From positions 1-64,000 of the forward strand of contig JAQYWC010000069.1 in the NCBI GenBank assembly GCA_030145245.1: DNA of 64,000 nucleotides, given 5' to 3'. The notes beneath the pieces were generated by a model that worked only from the letters and a program-made list of their open reading frames with translations, searched no databases and was not told the origin of the DNA. The position numbers and the translations under genes are program-made. Below are positions 52,102-62,372 of the stretch, piece after piece. The DNA comes from Desulfobacterium sp. GTDB taxonomy: Bacteria > Desulfobacterota > Desulfobacteria > Desulfobacterales > Desulfobacteraceae. Each line of letters starts with the position of its first letter. The first letter of the stretch is position 1.

Positions 52102-53814
52102 CTATGCCTTGAATTTTCCTACCATATCCTTGAGTTGCCCGGCAAGTGTTGACAGATCTCCTGCCTGGTCATTCACTTGAGAACTGCTTCCAGACATCTT
52201 ATGGGCGACGGTGTTGACTTCGGCCATCTCTTTGGCGATTTCTCCCGAAACCGCAGAACTCTGGGCTACGTTATTGTTGATTTCCTGAATTCCTTGTGAC
52301 GCCTGGGTAATATTATTCGTTATTTCCTGTGTCGTAGCCGATTGTGCTTCAACCTCCTCCTCAATCGATCCTACGATTTCATTAACATCATCGATAATTT
52401 TGTTGATCTTGGTTATCTCCACAACCGTCTCGTTTGTGGACTCCTGAATTTCATTTACACTCTGTTTTATGTCCTGGGTGGCAACCGTTGTCTGGTTTGC
52501 AAGTTCCTTTATCTCGCTTGCCACAACGGCAAAGCCCTTGCCGGCTTCTCCCGCCCTTGCCGCCTCGATCGTGGCATTTAATGCCAGAAGATTTGTCTGC
52601 TCTGAAATATCGTTTATTGTATCGATGACCGTGTCTATGGTCCGGGCGGCATTTCCGAGTTTTTCCACTTTTTGGGAGGCGCTGCTCGCCTGTGATACAG
52701 CTTCTTCGGTAATCTTTCCGGCCTTGCCGGCCCGTTCAGAAATTTCATTTAAAACAAGGTTTATCTCCTCTGTTGATTTTGCGACCGTGCCGATATTGGT
52801 TGAGGATTGGTCCATTGCTGCGGCAATGGTATTCATGCTTGAACTCATCTCTTCGACCGCAGCGGTTACAGCGTTTGATTTTTCAGTCACATCGCCAGAG
52901 CGTAGCTGCATTTTTTCGGAAAGGCCGGCCAGATCATGGGAAGAGGTATTTACATCTTCTGCGTTTTTTATCAGACTGATCACCAGGGTTTGGAGATTTT
53001 CCATAAATAGGTCAAACCATTTTCCCAGCTCACCTATTTCGTCCCTGGTTTTGATATTGAGCCGGACGGTGAGATCTCCTTCCCCTTTTGCAATATCCCT
53101 TAAATTGTTCACGACCCTGTTGAGGGGGGTGGTAACGACTCTCTTAAGGCATATGGTGATTGTTGCAATCAGTGATAGAATAATACAGATTACGGCTATG
53201 ACTTGATTGAAAACTGCGGTCTGGATACGTTCGTTGATTGTTTCACGAAAAGAGGCGACTTCGGAAAGGGCCTTATCTCGATTCTGGTTGAGCTTTTCAG
53301 TAAGAAATTTATCGGTATAGTAAACTGTTATTTTTCCAATCGTACGGTTGTCATGGACAACATCAACCGGTAGCGAGTGTTTTGCATTGGGATTGATATT
53401 GTCGGGGATAGCGGTGCTCGCTGTAACAGCAGGGGCTTTCCAGGCTGCGGCAAAGGCTTGGCCGTCCTCATCGATTATCTGTATGGCCGTGATGGACGGA
53501 AAATCCATAAAGGCTTTAAGCGCTTCCATGCATCCGGCGTCATTTACATCATTGATAAACGGCACTGAAATTCCGCCGAGTATTCTGGAAATAATTTCAG
53601 AGTTGTTCTGAAAAACTTTTTTTTGTTCTTCGCCCTGATTGCTTATGGAGTCATTAATTTTGGTAATATGTTCTTGAATTATAAAATCAACTATTTTTGA
53701 TTCAAACCTGACAAGTAAGAAGCATGAGACTGATAAAAAGAGAAAAACAACCACGCCGCTGGATATGGATGTCTTTAATGCTATTCCAAGCCTGTTCCAT
53801 TTCATTTCGTTCAC
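52102..53814 (-). CDS. Methyl-accepting chemotaxis protein (copy unlike the tandem pair)
   Basis: 570 residues with a GTG start. Membrane segment ~17-37, a periplasmic sensor of ~165 residues (single-Cache-like), second membrane segment ~205-228 ([20 protein letters not shown]), HAMP, then a signalling domain with [20 protein letters not shown]. The sensor is about half the size of the dCache pair at 33.5-37.9 kb. The solute-binding gene lies directly downstream. Confidence 0.92.
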   Translation of the reverse strand: MNEMKWNRLGIALKTSISSGVVVFLFLSVSCFLLVRFESKIVDFIIQEHITKINDSISNQGEEQKKVFQNNSEIISRILGGISVPFINDVNDAGCMEALKAFMDFPSITAIQIIDEDGQAFAAAWKAPAVTASTAIPDNINPNAKHSLPVDVVHDNRTIGKITVYYTDKFLTEKLNQNRDKALSEVASFRETINERIQTAVFNQVIAVICIILSLIATITICLKRVVTTPLNRVVNNLRDIAKGEGDLTVRLNIKTRDEIGELGKWFDLFMENLQTLVISLIKNAEDVNTSSHDLAGLSEKMQLRSGDVTEKSNAVTAAVEEMSSSMNTIAAAMDQSSTNIGTVAKSTEEINLVLNEISERAGKAGKITEEAVSQASSASQKVEKLGNAARTIDTVIDTINDISEQTNLLALNATIEAARAGEAGKGFAVVASEIKELANQTTVATQDIKQSVNEIQESTNETVVEITKINKIIDDVNEIVGSIEEEVEAQSATTQEITNNITQASQGIQEINNNVAQSSAVSGEIAKEMAEVNTVAHKMSGSSSQVNDQAGDLSTLAGQLKDMVGKFKA

Positions 53815-54159
53815 GTTATCTCCCTATGCGCCATATCAGCGGTTAATCTGTTCCCAGAGCAATACCGGTTCCGTATGCCTAAAATGTTCGATATCTCAAA
53901 ATGCGTTAGTAGTCGATATGAAAGAAATACTGCTTTTGTCAAGGAGAAATAAGTAATGTCAACCCGGTCCAGAAGATGTTCACCGGGAGTCTTCCGCAAA
54001 AAACATTCTAATCCCCTTGCACCCCAGTAGAACAAACGATATAAAACTCCTATTGATAACAGGTGTTTTTGGGTATATGTTCAAGGCGTCGGTGAAACGC
54101 TATTGGTTTATGAATCAAATTCAGCAGGGATGGTTTTTTTTAGAGGCCTTAGGGAAAAC
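53815..54159. other. Intergenic gap, nothing convincing
   Basis: 345 bases between divergent genes. A 24-residue frame at about 53956-54030 has an AAGGAGA site but is too short to judge. Promoters for both flanking genes must lie here; I cannot place them. Confidence 0.4.
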
Positions 54160-57100
54160 ATGCTAATATCAAAAAAAAATGGAATCTTGCTTCAGTCGTT
54201 TATACTCCTTGTTTTTGTCCTTTGCACAGGACAAGTTCTCAACGCTCAAACCAGATTAGATTTTGAAGTCGGTCTCAAAGATCTTCCCTCCCAGAAAGAG
54301 GGGAACATGATCCGGGATAAGGAGGGGTTCCTGTGGTTTTGCTACTACGGTGGGATCGGACGCTATGACGGCCATGGGGTAAAGTATTATAAGCCTGGCG
54401 AAAACTCCATTTCAGGGCCGGCCACGCTCTCCATCGTTATGGATGCCGATGGTGTCCTGTGGATCCTCACCAAGGATAACGGGCTGAACAAATATGATAA
54501 AGATACAGATACCTTTACCCACTACAAGCATGATCCCAACAACAAGAACAGTATCAGCAGCAACATTTCAGACAGCTTTTGCCCCCAGCGGCTGTTTGTG
54601 GACAAGCAAAACAGGCTTTTGATCGGAACCATGGGCGGATTTGATATCTATGATAAACGCCGGGACCGGTTCGAACATCATCTCCATGACCCCGGCAATC
54701 CGAACAGTTTGAGCAGCAATAATGTTACATCGGTCATCCAGGACAAAGAGGGGTTGATCTGGATCGGCACCTCGGGCGGAGGACTCAACAGGTTTGATGA
54801 AAACACAAACACCTGGACCCGCTTTAGATATGAAGCCAATTCCGATGATAGCGTTGCCAGCGATACGGTGTGGTCTCTTTTGGAAGACAGGGATGGAACA
54901 CTCTGGGTCGGAACCTGGGACAGGGGGATTTCCAGGTTTGATAAAGAGACTGGAACCTTTTCGCAATTCTGCCATGATCCCAATGATCCCGCCAGCCTGG
55001 GTGATAATAAAATATATTATCTGTATGAGGATGCTGCCGGTAATATCTGGATCTGCCACAGGGGGGCAAAAGTGGCCGGGATGGAAATGCTGAATAAGGA
55101 AAGAACCGGGTTCCTGCGATTTTCTGCCGATCCTGAAAACCCTTCGTCCATCAGCACGAACTATGTAAGCACGGTTTATGAGGATCCTGAAACAGGCATC
55201 TTCTGGGTGATTCATTCCATGGATGGCGTAATGGATAAATATGACAAGGAAAGCCGGAAGTTTACGCTTCACCGGCATAACCCTTCCAATCCGGGCAGCA
55301 TCTCAAGTTCCCAGGTGATGGTCATGCTTGAGGATAAAAAAGAGAGACTATGGCTGTCGGTTATCGGTGCCCTGGAAATATACGATCCCAAAACCCGTAA
55401 ATTCAGCCATTTGTCCTATGATGATATCGATCCCCTGATGGGGCCGACCACAAATGCCATGTGCTGGGATGATGACGATATGATGTGGCTCTTAAGCGGC
55501 CAGGGGGTGTTGACCCAGTTTGATACAAGAACGCTGAATGCTGTAAAGCACTATTCCCATGACCCGGACAATCCAGATTCCATCATGCTCTACACAACCT
55601 CGGGGGGAGATATAATAAAGGACAGGAATGATCCTGATATCCTCTGGGTCGCCCTCTCTTCCGGGCTGGAAAAGCTGAACAAAAAAACAGGGCGATTCAC
55701 CCATTATATCCACGATGCCAATGATCCGGGGTCCATTACCCAAGGCACTGTATGGTCGGTATACGATGATGGCAAAGGCGTTCTATGGGTCTCCACCTTT
55801 GGCGGACTGAACCGGTTTGACAAGCAAACGGAGAGATTTACCCGGTTTGTACACCATCCCGATGATCCCGACAGCATCGGTTTTAACAAGCAGTCCGGTG
55901 TGTTTGAGGATTCCTTTGGTCATTTATGGGTGGCCGGCTTTTCAAACGGAATGGACCTGTTTGATCGGGAAACAGGGGCGTTTCAACATTTTAATAAGGA
56001 TAACGGATTTCCGGCCATAGGAATCAATCTCACCATTCAGGAGGACAGGGACGGTTACCTCTGGATCGGCACGACAGACAACGGACTCATTAAATTCAAC
56101 ATAAAAAACCAGACAGTAGAGTCTGTTTTTTCAAAGAGTGACGGGCTTCAGGATGACCATTTCTGGCGGAGTTACAAAAAAAGAGATGGTGAAATGTGGT
56201 TTGGGGGCGGATATGGTGTCAATAGCTTTTACCCGGATAAGGTAAAGACAAATAAGGCCATCCCCCCGGTTGTTCTCACATCCTTTACCCAGGGGGGAAG
56301 CGATGTAAATATGGGCAAGGCGCCCGAGCGGCTGAGGAATGTAACCCTTGGGTGGAAGGAAAACTTCTTCGAATTCCAGTTCGCAGCCCTTAATTATACA
56401 AAGCCTGAGAAAAACAGGTATGCCTATATGCTCCAGGGAAGGGATAAGGAGTGGTACTATTGCGATGGTAATCCCTCCGGCAGGTATACGGGGCTTGGGG
56501 GCGGCACCTATACCCTCAGGCTGAAAGGTTCAAATAATGACGGTGTGTGGAATGAAGAGGGGGCTTCCCTGAACATTACCATCATACCGCCATTCTGGAA
56601 AACCGGTTGGTTCTATTCGGTGATGGGCTGCGGAATTTTTTTCGTGATCGGGTGCACCATTATGTATCTGCAAAAGCTTCAGTCCGAAATCTGGGAGCGT
56701 AAGCAGGCTGAGGATAAGCTGGCTCACCTGCGTAACTACCTGTCCAATATCATCGATTCCATGCCGTCTGTGCTGGTTGGGGTGGATACACAGGGGCACG
56801 TGACCCAGTGGAACAAGACTGCGGAACACGCCACGGGGGTCCCTGTCAGCGCTGCCCAGGGAAAAAAACTCAGCCGTGTGTTTCCACGGATGGCATCACA
56901 GATGGAGAAAATAACCGAAAGCATCCGTACCAGGGAGATCCGCCAGGAGCAGAAAAAGCCCCGGCTGACGGAGAACGGCGCCTGTTACGAGGATGTAACC
57001 ATCTATCCCCTGGTCGCAAATGGTATGGAGGGGGCTGTTATCCGCATTGACGATGTCACCGAGCAGGTGAGAATGGAAGAGATGATGGTGCAATCTGAAA

Positions 57101-57891
57101 AGATGCTCTCGGTTGGGGGGCTTGCCGCGGGCATGGCCCATGAGATCAACAACCCCCTGGCCGGAATGATCCAGACGGCCAATGTCATGGGGAATCGCCT
57201 GACCAATACTGAAATTCCGGCCAACCAAAGTGCTGCTGTGGAGGTTGGTACCAATATTGAGACGATCAGGGCCTTTATGGAGAAAAGAGGTATCCTGCGC
57301 ATGATCGAGGCCATTAACGAGTCCGGCCGCCGGATGGCGGAGATTGTGGACAATATGCTCAGCTTTGCCCGGAAGAGCGAGGCCCGGGTCTCTTCCCATG
57401 ACCTTGCAGACCTACTTGAAAAAACCATTGACCTTGCGGCCACCGACTATGATCTCAAAAAGCACTACGACTTCAAGCAGATCGAGATCAGGGAGGAGTA
57501 TGAAGATGATCTGCCCATGGTGCCCTGTGAGGGAGCTAAAATTCAGCAGGTGCTGTTGAATATCTTCAGCAACGGGGCCCAGGCCATGCAGGAAAATATA
57601 AAAAAGAAAAATGGGAACAGGCCCCGGTTCATATTGCGCCTCGCCCGGGAAGCAGACACAAACATGATGCGCCTGGAGATCGGGGATAACGGTCCCGGCA
57701 TGGACGAAGCCACGCAAAAACGGGTTTTTGAGCCCTTCTTTACCACCAAGCCCGTGGGCCTCGGCACAGGCCTTGGTCTTTCCGTTTCCTATTTTATCAT
57801 TACTGAAAACCATGGCGGCACCATGGATGTGATCTCCGAACCGGGTAAGGGCGCGACTTTTATTATCCGGTTGCCACTTGGCAGGCTGTAG
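54160..57891 (+). CDS. Propeller-type sensor histidine kinase
   Basis: 1243 residues. A signal peptide/anchor at ~9-29 precedes about a dozen beta-propeller repeats of the form GLIWIGTSGGGLNRFD (to ~720), then a Y_Y_Y domain (~735-815), a membrane segment ~820-842, a coiled stretch, a PAS domain ~865-965, an H-box GMAHEINNPLAGM (His near 994), and an ATPase domain with FSNGAQAMQ, DNGPGMDEATQ and GTGLGLSVSY. There is no receiver domain, unlike many propeller hybrids. The signal may be a polymer or sugar, but no target genes are adjacent. ATG 54160 follows AGGGAA; an upstream TTG frame is rejected. Confidence 0.92.
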   Translation: MLISKKNGILLQSFILLVFVLCTGQVLNAQTRLDFEVGLKDLPSQKEGNMIRDKEGFLWFCYYGGIGRYDGHGVKYYKPGENSISGPATLSIVMDADGVLWILTKDNGLNKYDKDTDTFTHYKHDPNNKNSISSNISDSFCPQRLFVDKQNRLLIGTMGGFDIYDKRRDRFEHHLHDPGNPNSLSSNNVTSVIQDKEGLIWIGTSGGGLNRFDENTNTWTRFRYEANSDDSVASDTVWSLLEDRDGTLWVGTWDRGISRFDKETGTFSQFCHDPNDPASLGDNKIYYLYEDAAGNIWICHRGAKVAGMEMLNKERTGFLRFSADPENPSSISTNYVSTVYEDPETGIFWVIHSMDGVMDKYDKESRKFTLHRHNPSNPGSISSSQVMVMLEDKKERLWLSVIGALEIYDPKTRKFSHLSYDDIDPLMGPTTNAMCWDDDDMMWLLSGQGVLTQFDTRTLNAVKHYSHDPDNPDSIMLYTTSGGDIIKDRNDPDILWVALSSGLEKLNKKTGRFTHYIHDANDPGSITQGTVWSVYDDGKGVLWVSTFGGLNRFDKQTERFTRFVHHPDDPDSIGFNKQSGVFEDSFGHLWVAGFSNGMDLFDRETGAFQHFNKDNGFPAIGINLTIQEDRDGYLWIGTTDNGLIKFNIKNQTVESVFSKSDGLQDDHFWRSYKKRDGEMWFGGGYGVNSFYPDKVKTNKAIPPVVLTSFTQGGSDVNMGKAPERLRNVTLGWKENFFEFQFAALNYTKPEKNRYAYMLQGRDKEWYYCDGNPSGRYTGLGGGTYTLRLKGSNNDGVWNEEGASLNITIIPPFWKTGWFYSVMGCGIFFVIGCTIMYLQKLQSEIWERKQAEDKLAHLRNYLSNIIDSMPSVLVGVDTQGHVTQWNKTAEHATGVPVSAAQGKKLSRVFPRMASQMEKITESIRTREIRQEQKKPRLTENGACYEDVTIYPLVANGMEGAVIRIDDVTEQVRMEEMMVQSEKMLSVGGLAAGMAHEINNPLAGMIQTANVMGNRLTNTEIPANQSAAVEVGTNIETIRAFMEKRGILRMIEAINESGRRMAEIVDNMLSFARKSEARVSSHDLADLLEKTIDLAATDYDLKKHYDFKQIEIREEYEDDLPMVPCEGAKIQQVLLNIFSNGAQAMQENIKKKNGNRPRFILRLAREADTNMMRLEIGDNGPGMDEATQKRVFEPFFTTKPVGLGTGLGLSVSYFIITENHGGTMDVISEPGKGATFIIRLPLGRL

Positions 57892-58294
57892 GCGCAGGTG
57901 CCTGCAACATAACCGGCATGATCCTTTACTCTCTTTATTCTACCTTCGAATTCGAAACTGGTGAAATGTACTGGAAAAAAATAGTACTTATGTTATGGTG
58001 AGTCGTTTTAAAAACTTTTAGAAACAAGGAATGTTATGGCTCCAGCTCAAGCTACAGCTTCAGACAACGCTCCTCTTGCCTACCTACCTATCTTTGCGCC
58101 GTTCAACCTGTGGATCGTTAATCGAAGCTGTCACATCAATTATTTCGGGAGGAAAAAGGAGGCTGCGTATCACGTAAACCGGCTTTAAAACCTTTTGATT
58201 GCAGTTGTGATCAGAAAAAAATATAGCTAAAGCCCTTGTCCGGGGCAACAAACAGGTATCAATAACAGCAGGAATATTCATCACAGGAGGATTT
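57892..58294 (+). other. Intergenic gap with a possible 50-residue ORF
   Basis: 403 bases. A frame at 58036-58188 starts MAPAQATASDNAPLAYLPIF after an AAGGA site and ends KEAAYHVNRL. It has no known motif. An opposite-strand frame at 58084-58284 is equally unsupported. The CATCACAGGAGGATTT before 58295 is the ribosome site of the next gene. Confidence 0.35.
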
Positions 58295-60079
58295 ATGGAG
58301 TTTAAAGACTACGCCAATTTTCACCAGATGCTCTGCGAGACCGTTGACCAATACGCCCATGCTTCGGCATACAGATGGTTTGATGCAAACACCAATGCAA
58401 CTTCCGTTACCTGGCAGGAATTTTATGACCAGGTCAAATCTGTATCAAAAAGCCTTATCGCCCTTGGCGTTGAAAAAGGTGATAAGATCAATATCTTAAG
58501 TTATACCTGCTATAAATGGATCCTTACCGATGTTGCCAGCATGAGCATGGGAACGGGAACCGTTGGTATCTATCAGTCCAACCTGGCGCCTGACTGCGAA
58601 TATATCATCAACCATTCAGATGCCGTGCTCGTCTTTGCCGAAAACCAGAAACAGCTTGATAAATTGCTGGAGATTCGAAAAAGCATTCCAAATATCCGAA
58701 AGGTCATCCTGTTCAACGGCGAGGCCCAAGGGGATGACTGGGTGATTTCATATGACGAATTCCTGGCCCTTGGTAAAGATATCGACGATGCCGCCTTTGA
58801 CGAGAGGACCGGTCAGGTTACGGCAAAGGATACGGCAGGGCTTGTATACACCTCCGGAACCACAGGGGTGCCCAAAGGAGTTGTCCTGACCCATGATAAC
58901 CTGACCAGCACCAGCCAGTCCGTTTTCCACTGCGGGGAATTCCATGACGGTGAAGATATGTTTATCTTCCTCCCCCTGGCCCATGTTTTTGCCAGAACCT
59001 GCTGCTATGCAGCCATAAAAGTCGGTAACCGGACCACTTTTGCCCGGGGAATCGACACCCTGCTGGATGATTTCGCACTGGCATCTCCCCACTGGTTTAT
59101 CAGTGTGCCCCGGGTGTTTGAAAAGATTCATACCAAGATCATCAGCGGCGTGGAGGCAAAAGGCGGGGCTGCGGAAAAAATATTCAACTGGGCCTGCGGT
59201 GTGGGCGATCAGGTCGGCGCGTGCAAGCTTGCCGGCCAACCTGTTCCCTTTACCCTGGGGCTCAAATACAAGGTTGCCACCAAGCTTGTCTTTTCAAAGA
59301 TTCACCAGGCCCTGGGCGGAAATGTTAAATGGTGCATCAGCGGCGCTGCCCCCCTGAATCCCGAGATCGCGCGGTTCTTCCACGGCGCCGGTATCTTGAT
59401 TCTGGAAGGCCTGGGCATGACGGAAAACACCTCCTTTTCCCATATCAACCGCCTGGACAGGTATGATTTTGGCGTGGTGGGCCCTCCCGGGGAAGGGCTG
59501 TTCCATAAACTTGCTGACGACGGCGAGGTGCTTACTTCCGGCCGGAATGTGATGAAAGAGTATTATAAAATGCCCGAGGCAACCGCAGAGACCTTTACCG
59601 AGGACGGCTGGCTCAAGACCGGGGACATAGGCGAAATAGACGAAAACAATGTTCTGAAGATCACGGACCGGAAAAAGAATCTCATCATCACTGCCGGCGG
59701 AAAGAATATTGCCCCCTCCCGGATCGAAGGGATCATGACCACCTCCAAATATATTAACCAGGTCTGTGTGGTGGGGGACAGAAGGAAATATCTTTCCGCG
59801 GTGGTCACCCTGGATGAGGAAAACCTCAAAGCCTATGCCGATGAAAAAAAGATTGCCCATCAAAACGTTGCCGAGCTTCTCAAGCACCCGGATATAAAGC
59901 CCATGATCGATTCCGAGGTTTCAAAGAGAAACCAGGAACTGGCCTCCTTTGAGACCATCAAGAAAGTGACCATCGTGCCTGAGTTCACCATCGAAAACAG
60001 CATGATGACCCCGACGTTTAAACTGAAAAAAAATGTCATCTTCAAAAATTATGAGGATGCAATCGAAGAAATGTACTGA
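58295..60079 (+). CDS. Long-chain acyl-CoA synthetase (AMP-forming)
   Basis: 594 residues of the AMP-binding family. The phosphate loop YTSGTTGVPKGVVLTHDNL, EGLGMTENT and the hinge region GWLKTGDIGEIDENNVLKITDRKKNLI are intact. The order and length match FAA1/FadD15-like fatty-acyl-CoA ligases. It activates fatty acids with ATP and CoA. A strong CAGGAGG site precedes it. An oxidoreductase gene follows after 49 bases. Confidence 0.93.
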   Translation: MEFKDYANFHQMLCETVDQYAHASAYRWFDANTNATSVTWQEFYDQVKSVSKSLIALGVEKGDKINILSYTCYKWILTDVASMSMGTGTVGIYQSNLAPDCEYIINHSDAVLVFAENQKQLDKLLEIRKSIPNIRKVILFNGEAQGDDWVISYDEFLALGKDIDDAAFDERTGQVTAKDTAGLVYTSGTTGVPKGVVLTHDNLTSTSQSVFHCGEFHDGEDMFIFLPLAHVFARTCCYAAIKVGNRTTFARGIDTLLDDFALASPHWFISVPRVFEKIHTKIISGVEAKGGAAEKIFNWACGVGDQVGACKLAGQPVPFTLGLKYKVATKLVFSKIHQALGGNVKWCISGAAPLNPEIARFFHGAGILILEGLGMTENTSFSHINRLDRYDFGVVGPPGEGLFHKLADDGEVLTSGRNVMKEYYKMPEATAETFTEDGWLKTGDIGEIDENNVLKITDRKKNLIITAGGKNIAPSRIEGIMTTSKYINQVCVVGDRRKYLSAVVTLDEENLKAYADEKKIAHQNVAELLKHPDIKPMIDSEVSKRNQELASFETIKKVTIVPEFTIENSMMTPTFKLKKNVIFKNYEDAIEEMY

Positions 60080-60128
60080 TAATACCAAAGACCGGAATAC
60101 GGTAATAACAGAAAGGAAATTAAGTGGT

Positions 60129-60779
60129 ATGAAAACAGCGCTTGTGACCGGGGCCACCGGTCTTGTGGGGTCCTGCCTGGTCTCCCGGCTCCTGGAAGAT
60201 GACAGGTTCGGCAAGGTCGTTATTTTTACCCGGCGCAGCTCCGGTCTTGAACATGAAAAACTTGTGGAACATATTGTCGACTTTGATGCGCTGGAGAGCT
60301 ATCAGGATCTTGTAAAAGGAGACATTCTTTTTTCAGCCCTGGGCACCACCATTAAAACGGCGGGAAGCAAGGATGCACAGTATCTTGTGGATTATACCTA
60401 CCAGTATGGGTTTGCCCGGGCCGCATCAAAAAACCGGGTGCCGTGCTATGTGCTGATCTCCTCTGCCCATGCGTCTTCCAAGTCCCGTTCCTTTTATTCC
60501 CGCATCAAGGGGGAACTTGAGCGGGATATCCGGCTGCTTGATTTCAAGCAGCTGCATATCCTGCAGCCGAGCCTCCTTGAGGGGGAGAGGGCCGGGAACC
60601 GTCCGGGGGAGCGGTTCGGGGGGATGCTTCTGCATTTCCTGAACCGGCTTGGGTTGTTTAAACGTTACCGGCCCATCAAGGGAGATCTTGTGGCCAGGGC
60701 GATGATAAATTCATGCTTCACTGCTGCGGCATCTCCCCGGGTCCATGAACTGGATGAGCTGTTCAAACTGGCGGATTGA
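60129..60779 (+). CDS. NAD(P)-binding Rossmann-fold oxidoreductase
   Basis: 216 residues. The dinucleotide loop ALVTGATGLVGSCL opens the protein, followed by SALGTTIKTAGSKDA, YVLISSAHASSKSRSFYSR with the YxxxK-like element, and QPSLLEGER. This is the HTATIP2/YwnB-like branch of atypical short-chain enzymes. The substrate is unknown. The upstream 32 in-frame residues overlap the ligase gene and are rejected; GAAAGGAAAT precedes the true start. Confidence 0.86.
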   Translation: MKTALVTGATGLVGSCLVSRLLEDDRFGKVVIFTRRSSGLEHEKLVEHIVDFDALESYQDLVKGDILFSALGTTIKTAGSKDAQYLVDYTYQYGFARAASKNRVPCYVLISSAHASSKSRSFYSRIKGELERDIRLLDFKQLHILQPSLLEGERAGNRPGERFGGMLLHFLNRLGLFKRYRPIKGDLVARAMINSCFTAAASPRVHELDELFKLAD

Positions 60780-60853
60780 TCCTGCCGGATAAGCTCAGAA
60801 TAGGGGCTGTCTCTGTGTTTGACAGGGAACCCCGGATGGAATGGAAGCAAAAC

Positions 60854-60896
60854 AAAAGGCCGTCTGATTCATTGAAAAATCAGACGGCCTTTTTTT
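60854..60896 (+). terminator. Intrinsic terminator
   Basis: Perfect 16-base arms AAAAGGCCGTCTGATT (60854-60869) and AATCAGACGGCCTTTT (60878-60893), with a T-run to 60896. Confidence 0.93.
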
Positions 60897-60997
60897 GCTT
60901 CTTAGCTCTGATTTTCGTGTTGTTTTGGCACGAAAATTATTTTTTTTGGTTCTGGCTTGTCCAGGTTCGGAATGCACGGGATCGATACAGGGGATGA

Positions 60998-61579
60998 TTA
61001 TTTCGCTTTCTTGATAAACTTTGTCAGGATGACGATCAGCATACCGTTTACGCGGCCCTCGATCTGTTCCGGTTCATCTTGTACCAGTGAGATATTGCGC
61101 ACGGCTGTGCCGCGCTTGGCCGTGAACCCGCCCCCTTTTACAACCAGATCCTTGATCAGTGTTACCGTATCTCCTGCTGCAAGTGGTACGCCATTGCAGT
61201 CCGCACGCTTGGCTGTATTTTCATTGGTTGTGCCTTCGCCCGTTGCTTCGGCCCAGGTCTGGGTCTTGTCTTCCAGGTAGAGCATATCCAGCAGATCCCG
61301 GGCCCAGCCTTCAGCGCTCAGGCGCTTGAGCATGCGCCATGCCATCACCTGTACTGCCGGTACCTGGGTCCACATGCTGTCGTTGAGGCAATGCCAGTGG
61401 TGAACGTCCATTTTTTCCGGATCTTCGATCTGCTGGCGGCAGGCCTCGCAAAGAAGCACGCACTCATCTGCGCTGCCGTTTGAAGTGGGGGGTACTTCAT
61501 ATACACCCAGGCTGTCTGTTGCGCTGCACAGTTCACATTTGGATTCGCTGCGTGCCTGTAATTCTTTTTCGATGCTCAT
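60998..61579 (-). CDS. PhnA-like zinc-ribbon protein
   Basis: 193 residues. The N-terminal zinc ribbon has SKCELCSATDSLGVYEVPP and LLCEACRQQI. The C-terminal SH3-like YjdM/PhnA domain has DCNGVPLAAGDTVTLIKDL and VKGGGFTAKRGTAVRNI. Despite the PhnA name, this family is not shown to cleave phosphonoacetate here. The ATG at 61579 has an AAGGAAG site; an upstream ATG at 61612 is less likely. Confidence 0.9.
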   Translation of the reverse strand: MSIEKELQARSESKCELCSATDSLGVYEVPPTSNGSADECVLLCEACRQQIEDPEKMDVHHWHCLNDSMWTQVPAVQVMAWRMLKRLSAEGWARDLLDMLYLEDKTQTWAEATGEGTTNENTAKRADCNGVPLAAGDTVTLIKDLVVKGGGFTAKRGTAVRNISLVQDEPEQIEGRVNGMLIVILTKFIKKAK

Positions 61580-61812
61580 TATTTGATCTTCCTTAAAGTT
61601 CGTTATGTTCACTATCCCGAAAACCGGGTGTCCTGCTTTTTTTAAAAAAAGGGTGGATTTATATCATTTTGCAGGGTCCATATCAATATTTTGGCGGAAC
61701 ATCCTGAAATTTTAATTCATGTTGCACAATGCAATCTTGTTGTTGTATTTAATAGACCATGTGAGAAACCCATCCCGACAACCAAGTGGACGCCAACGAA
61801 ACAGGAGATAAT

Positions 61813-62319
61813 ATGGATTTGAAAACCGTTGAAGCAAGCGCTGTGACCCTTTCCCAGGTGATGCTGCCCCAGGATGCCAACCCGGCCGGACTGGTCCACG
61901 GCGGTGTGATCATGAAGCTGATTGATAATGCAGCAGGCGTGGTTGCCTGCAGGCACACCCGGCGAATCTGTGTGACAGCCTCCATTGACAGGCTGGATTT
62001 TCACAATCCCGTTCAAATCGGCAACCTGGTGACCTTAAAGGCGAACATCAACCATGTGGGGAAGACCTCCATGGAGGTCGGTGTCCGGGTGGAAACGGAA
62101 GATATCCTCTCCGGCAAGTTGACCCATACGGCATCTGCCTATCTGACCTTTGTTGCCCTTGGAGACGATTTCAAGCCGGTTGACGTGCCATGCCTTGACC
62201 TGAAAACAGCCAGCGAGCAAAGACGGAACAGGGAAGCCCAGAAGCGCCGGGAATCAAGGCTGGCAGAAAAAAGAAGCGAGAAAATATGTCAAGAGAATAT
62301 CGGGAGCTGCTCCGATTAA
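61813..62319 (+). CDS. Hotdog-fold acyl-CoA thioesterase
   Basis: 168 residues. LPQDANPAGLVHGGVIMKLIDNAAGVVA carries the Asn/His and Asp of the YciA/BACH-type active site, followed by VTASIDRLDFHNPVQIGNLV and TASAYLTFVAL. It hydrolyses acyl-CoA. A charged Arg/Lys/Glu-rich tail of ~30 residues follows the domain. ACAGGAGATAAT precedes the ATG; a GTG further upstream is rejected. Confidence 0.91.
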   Translation: MDLKTVEASAVTLSQVMLPQDANPAGLVHGGVIMKLIDNAAGVVACRHTRRICVTASIDRLDFHNPVQIGNLVTLKANINHVGKTSMEVGVRVETEDILSGKLTHTASAYLTFVALGDDFKPVDVPCLDLKTASEQRRNREAQKRRESRLAEKRSEKICQENIGSCSD

Positions 62320-62372
62320 ATCCATGGGATGGAACCTTTGATGACACAAAACTATTGGAGAAATAAAATCAT

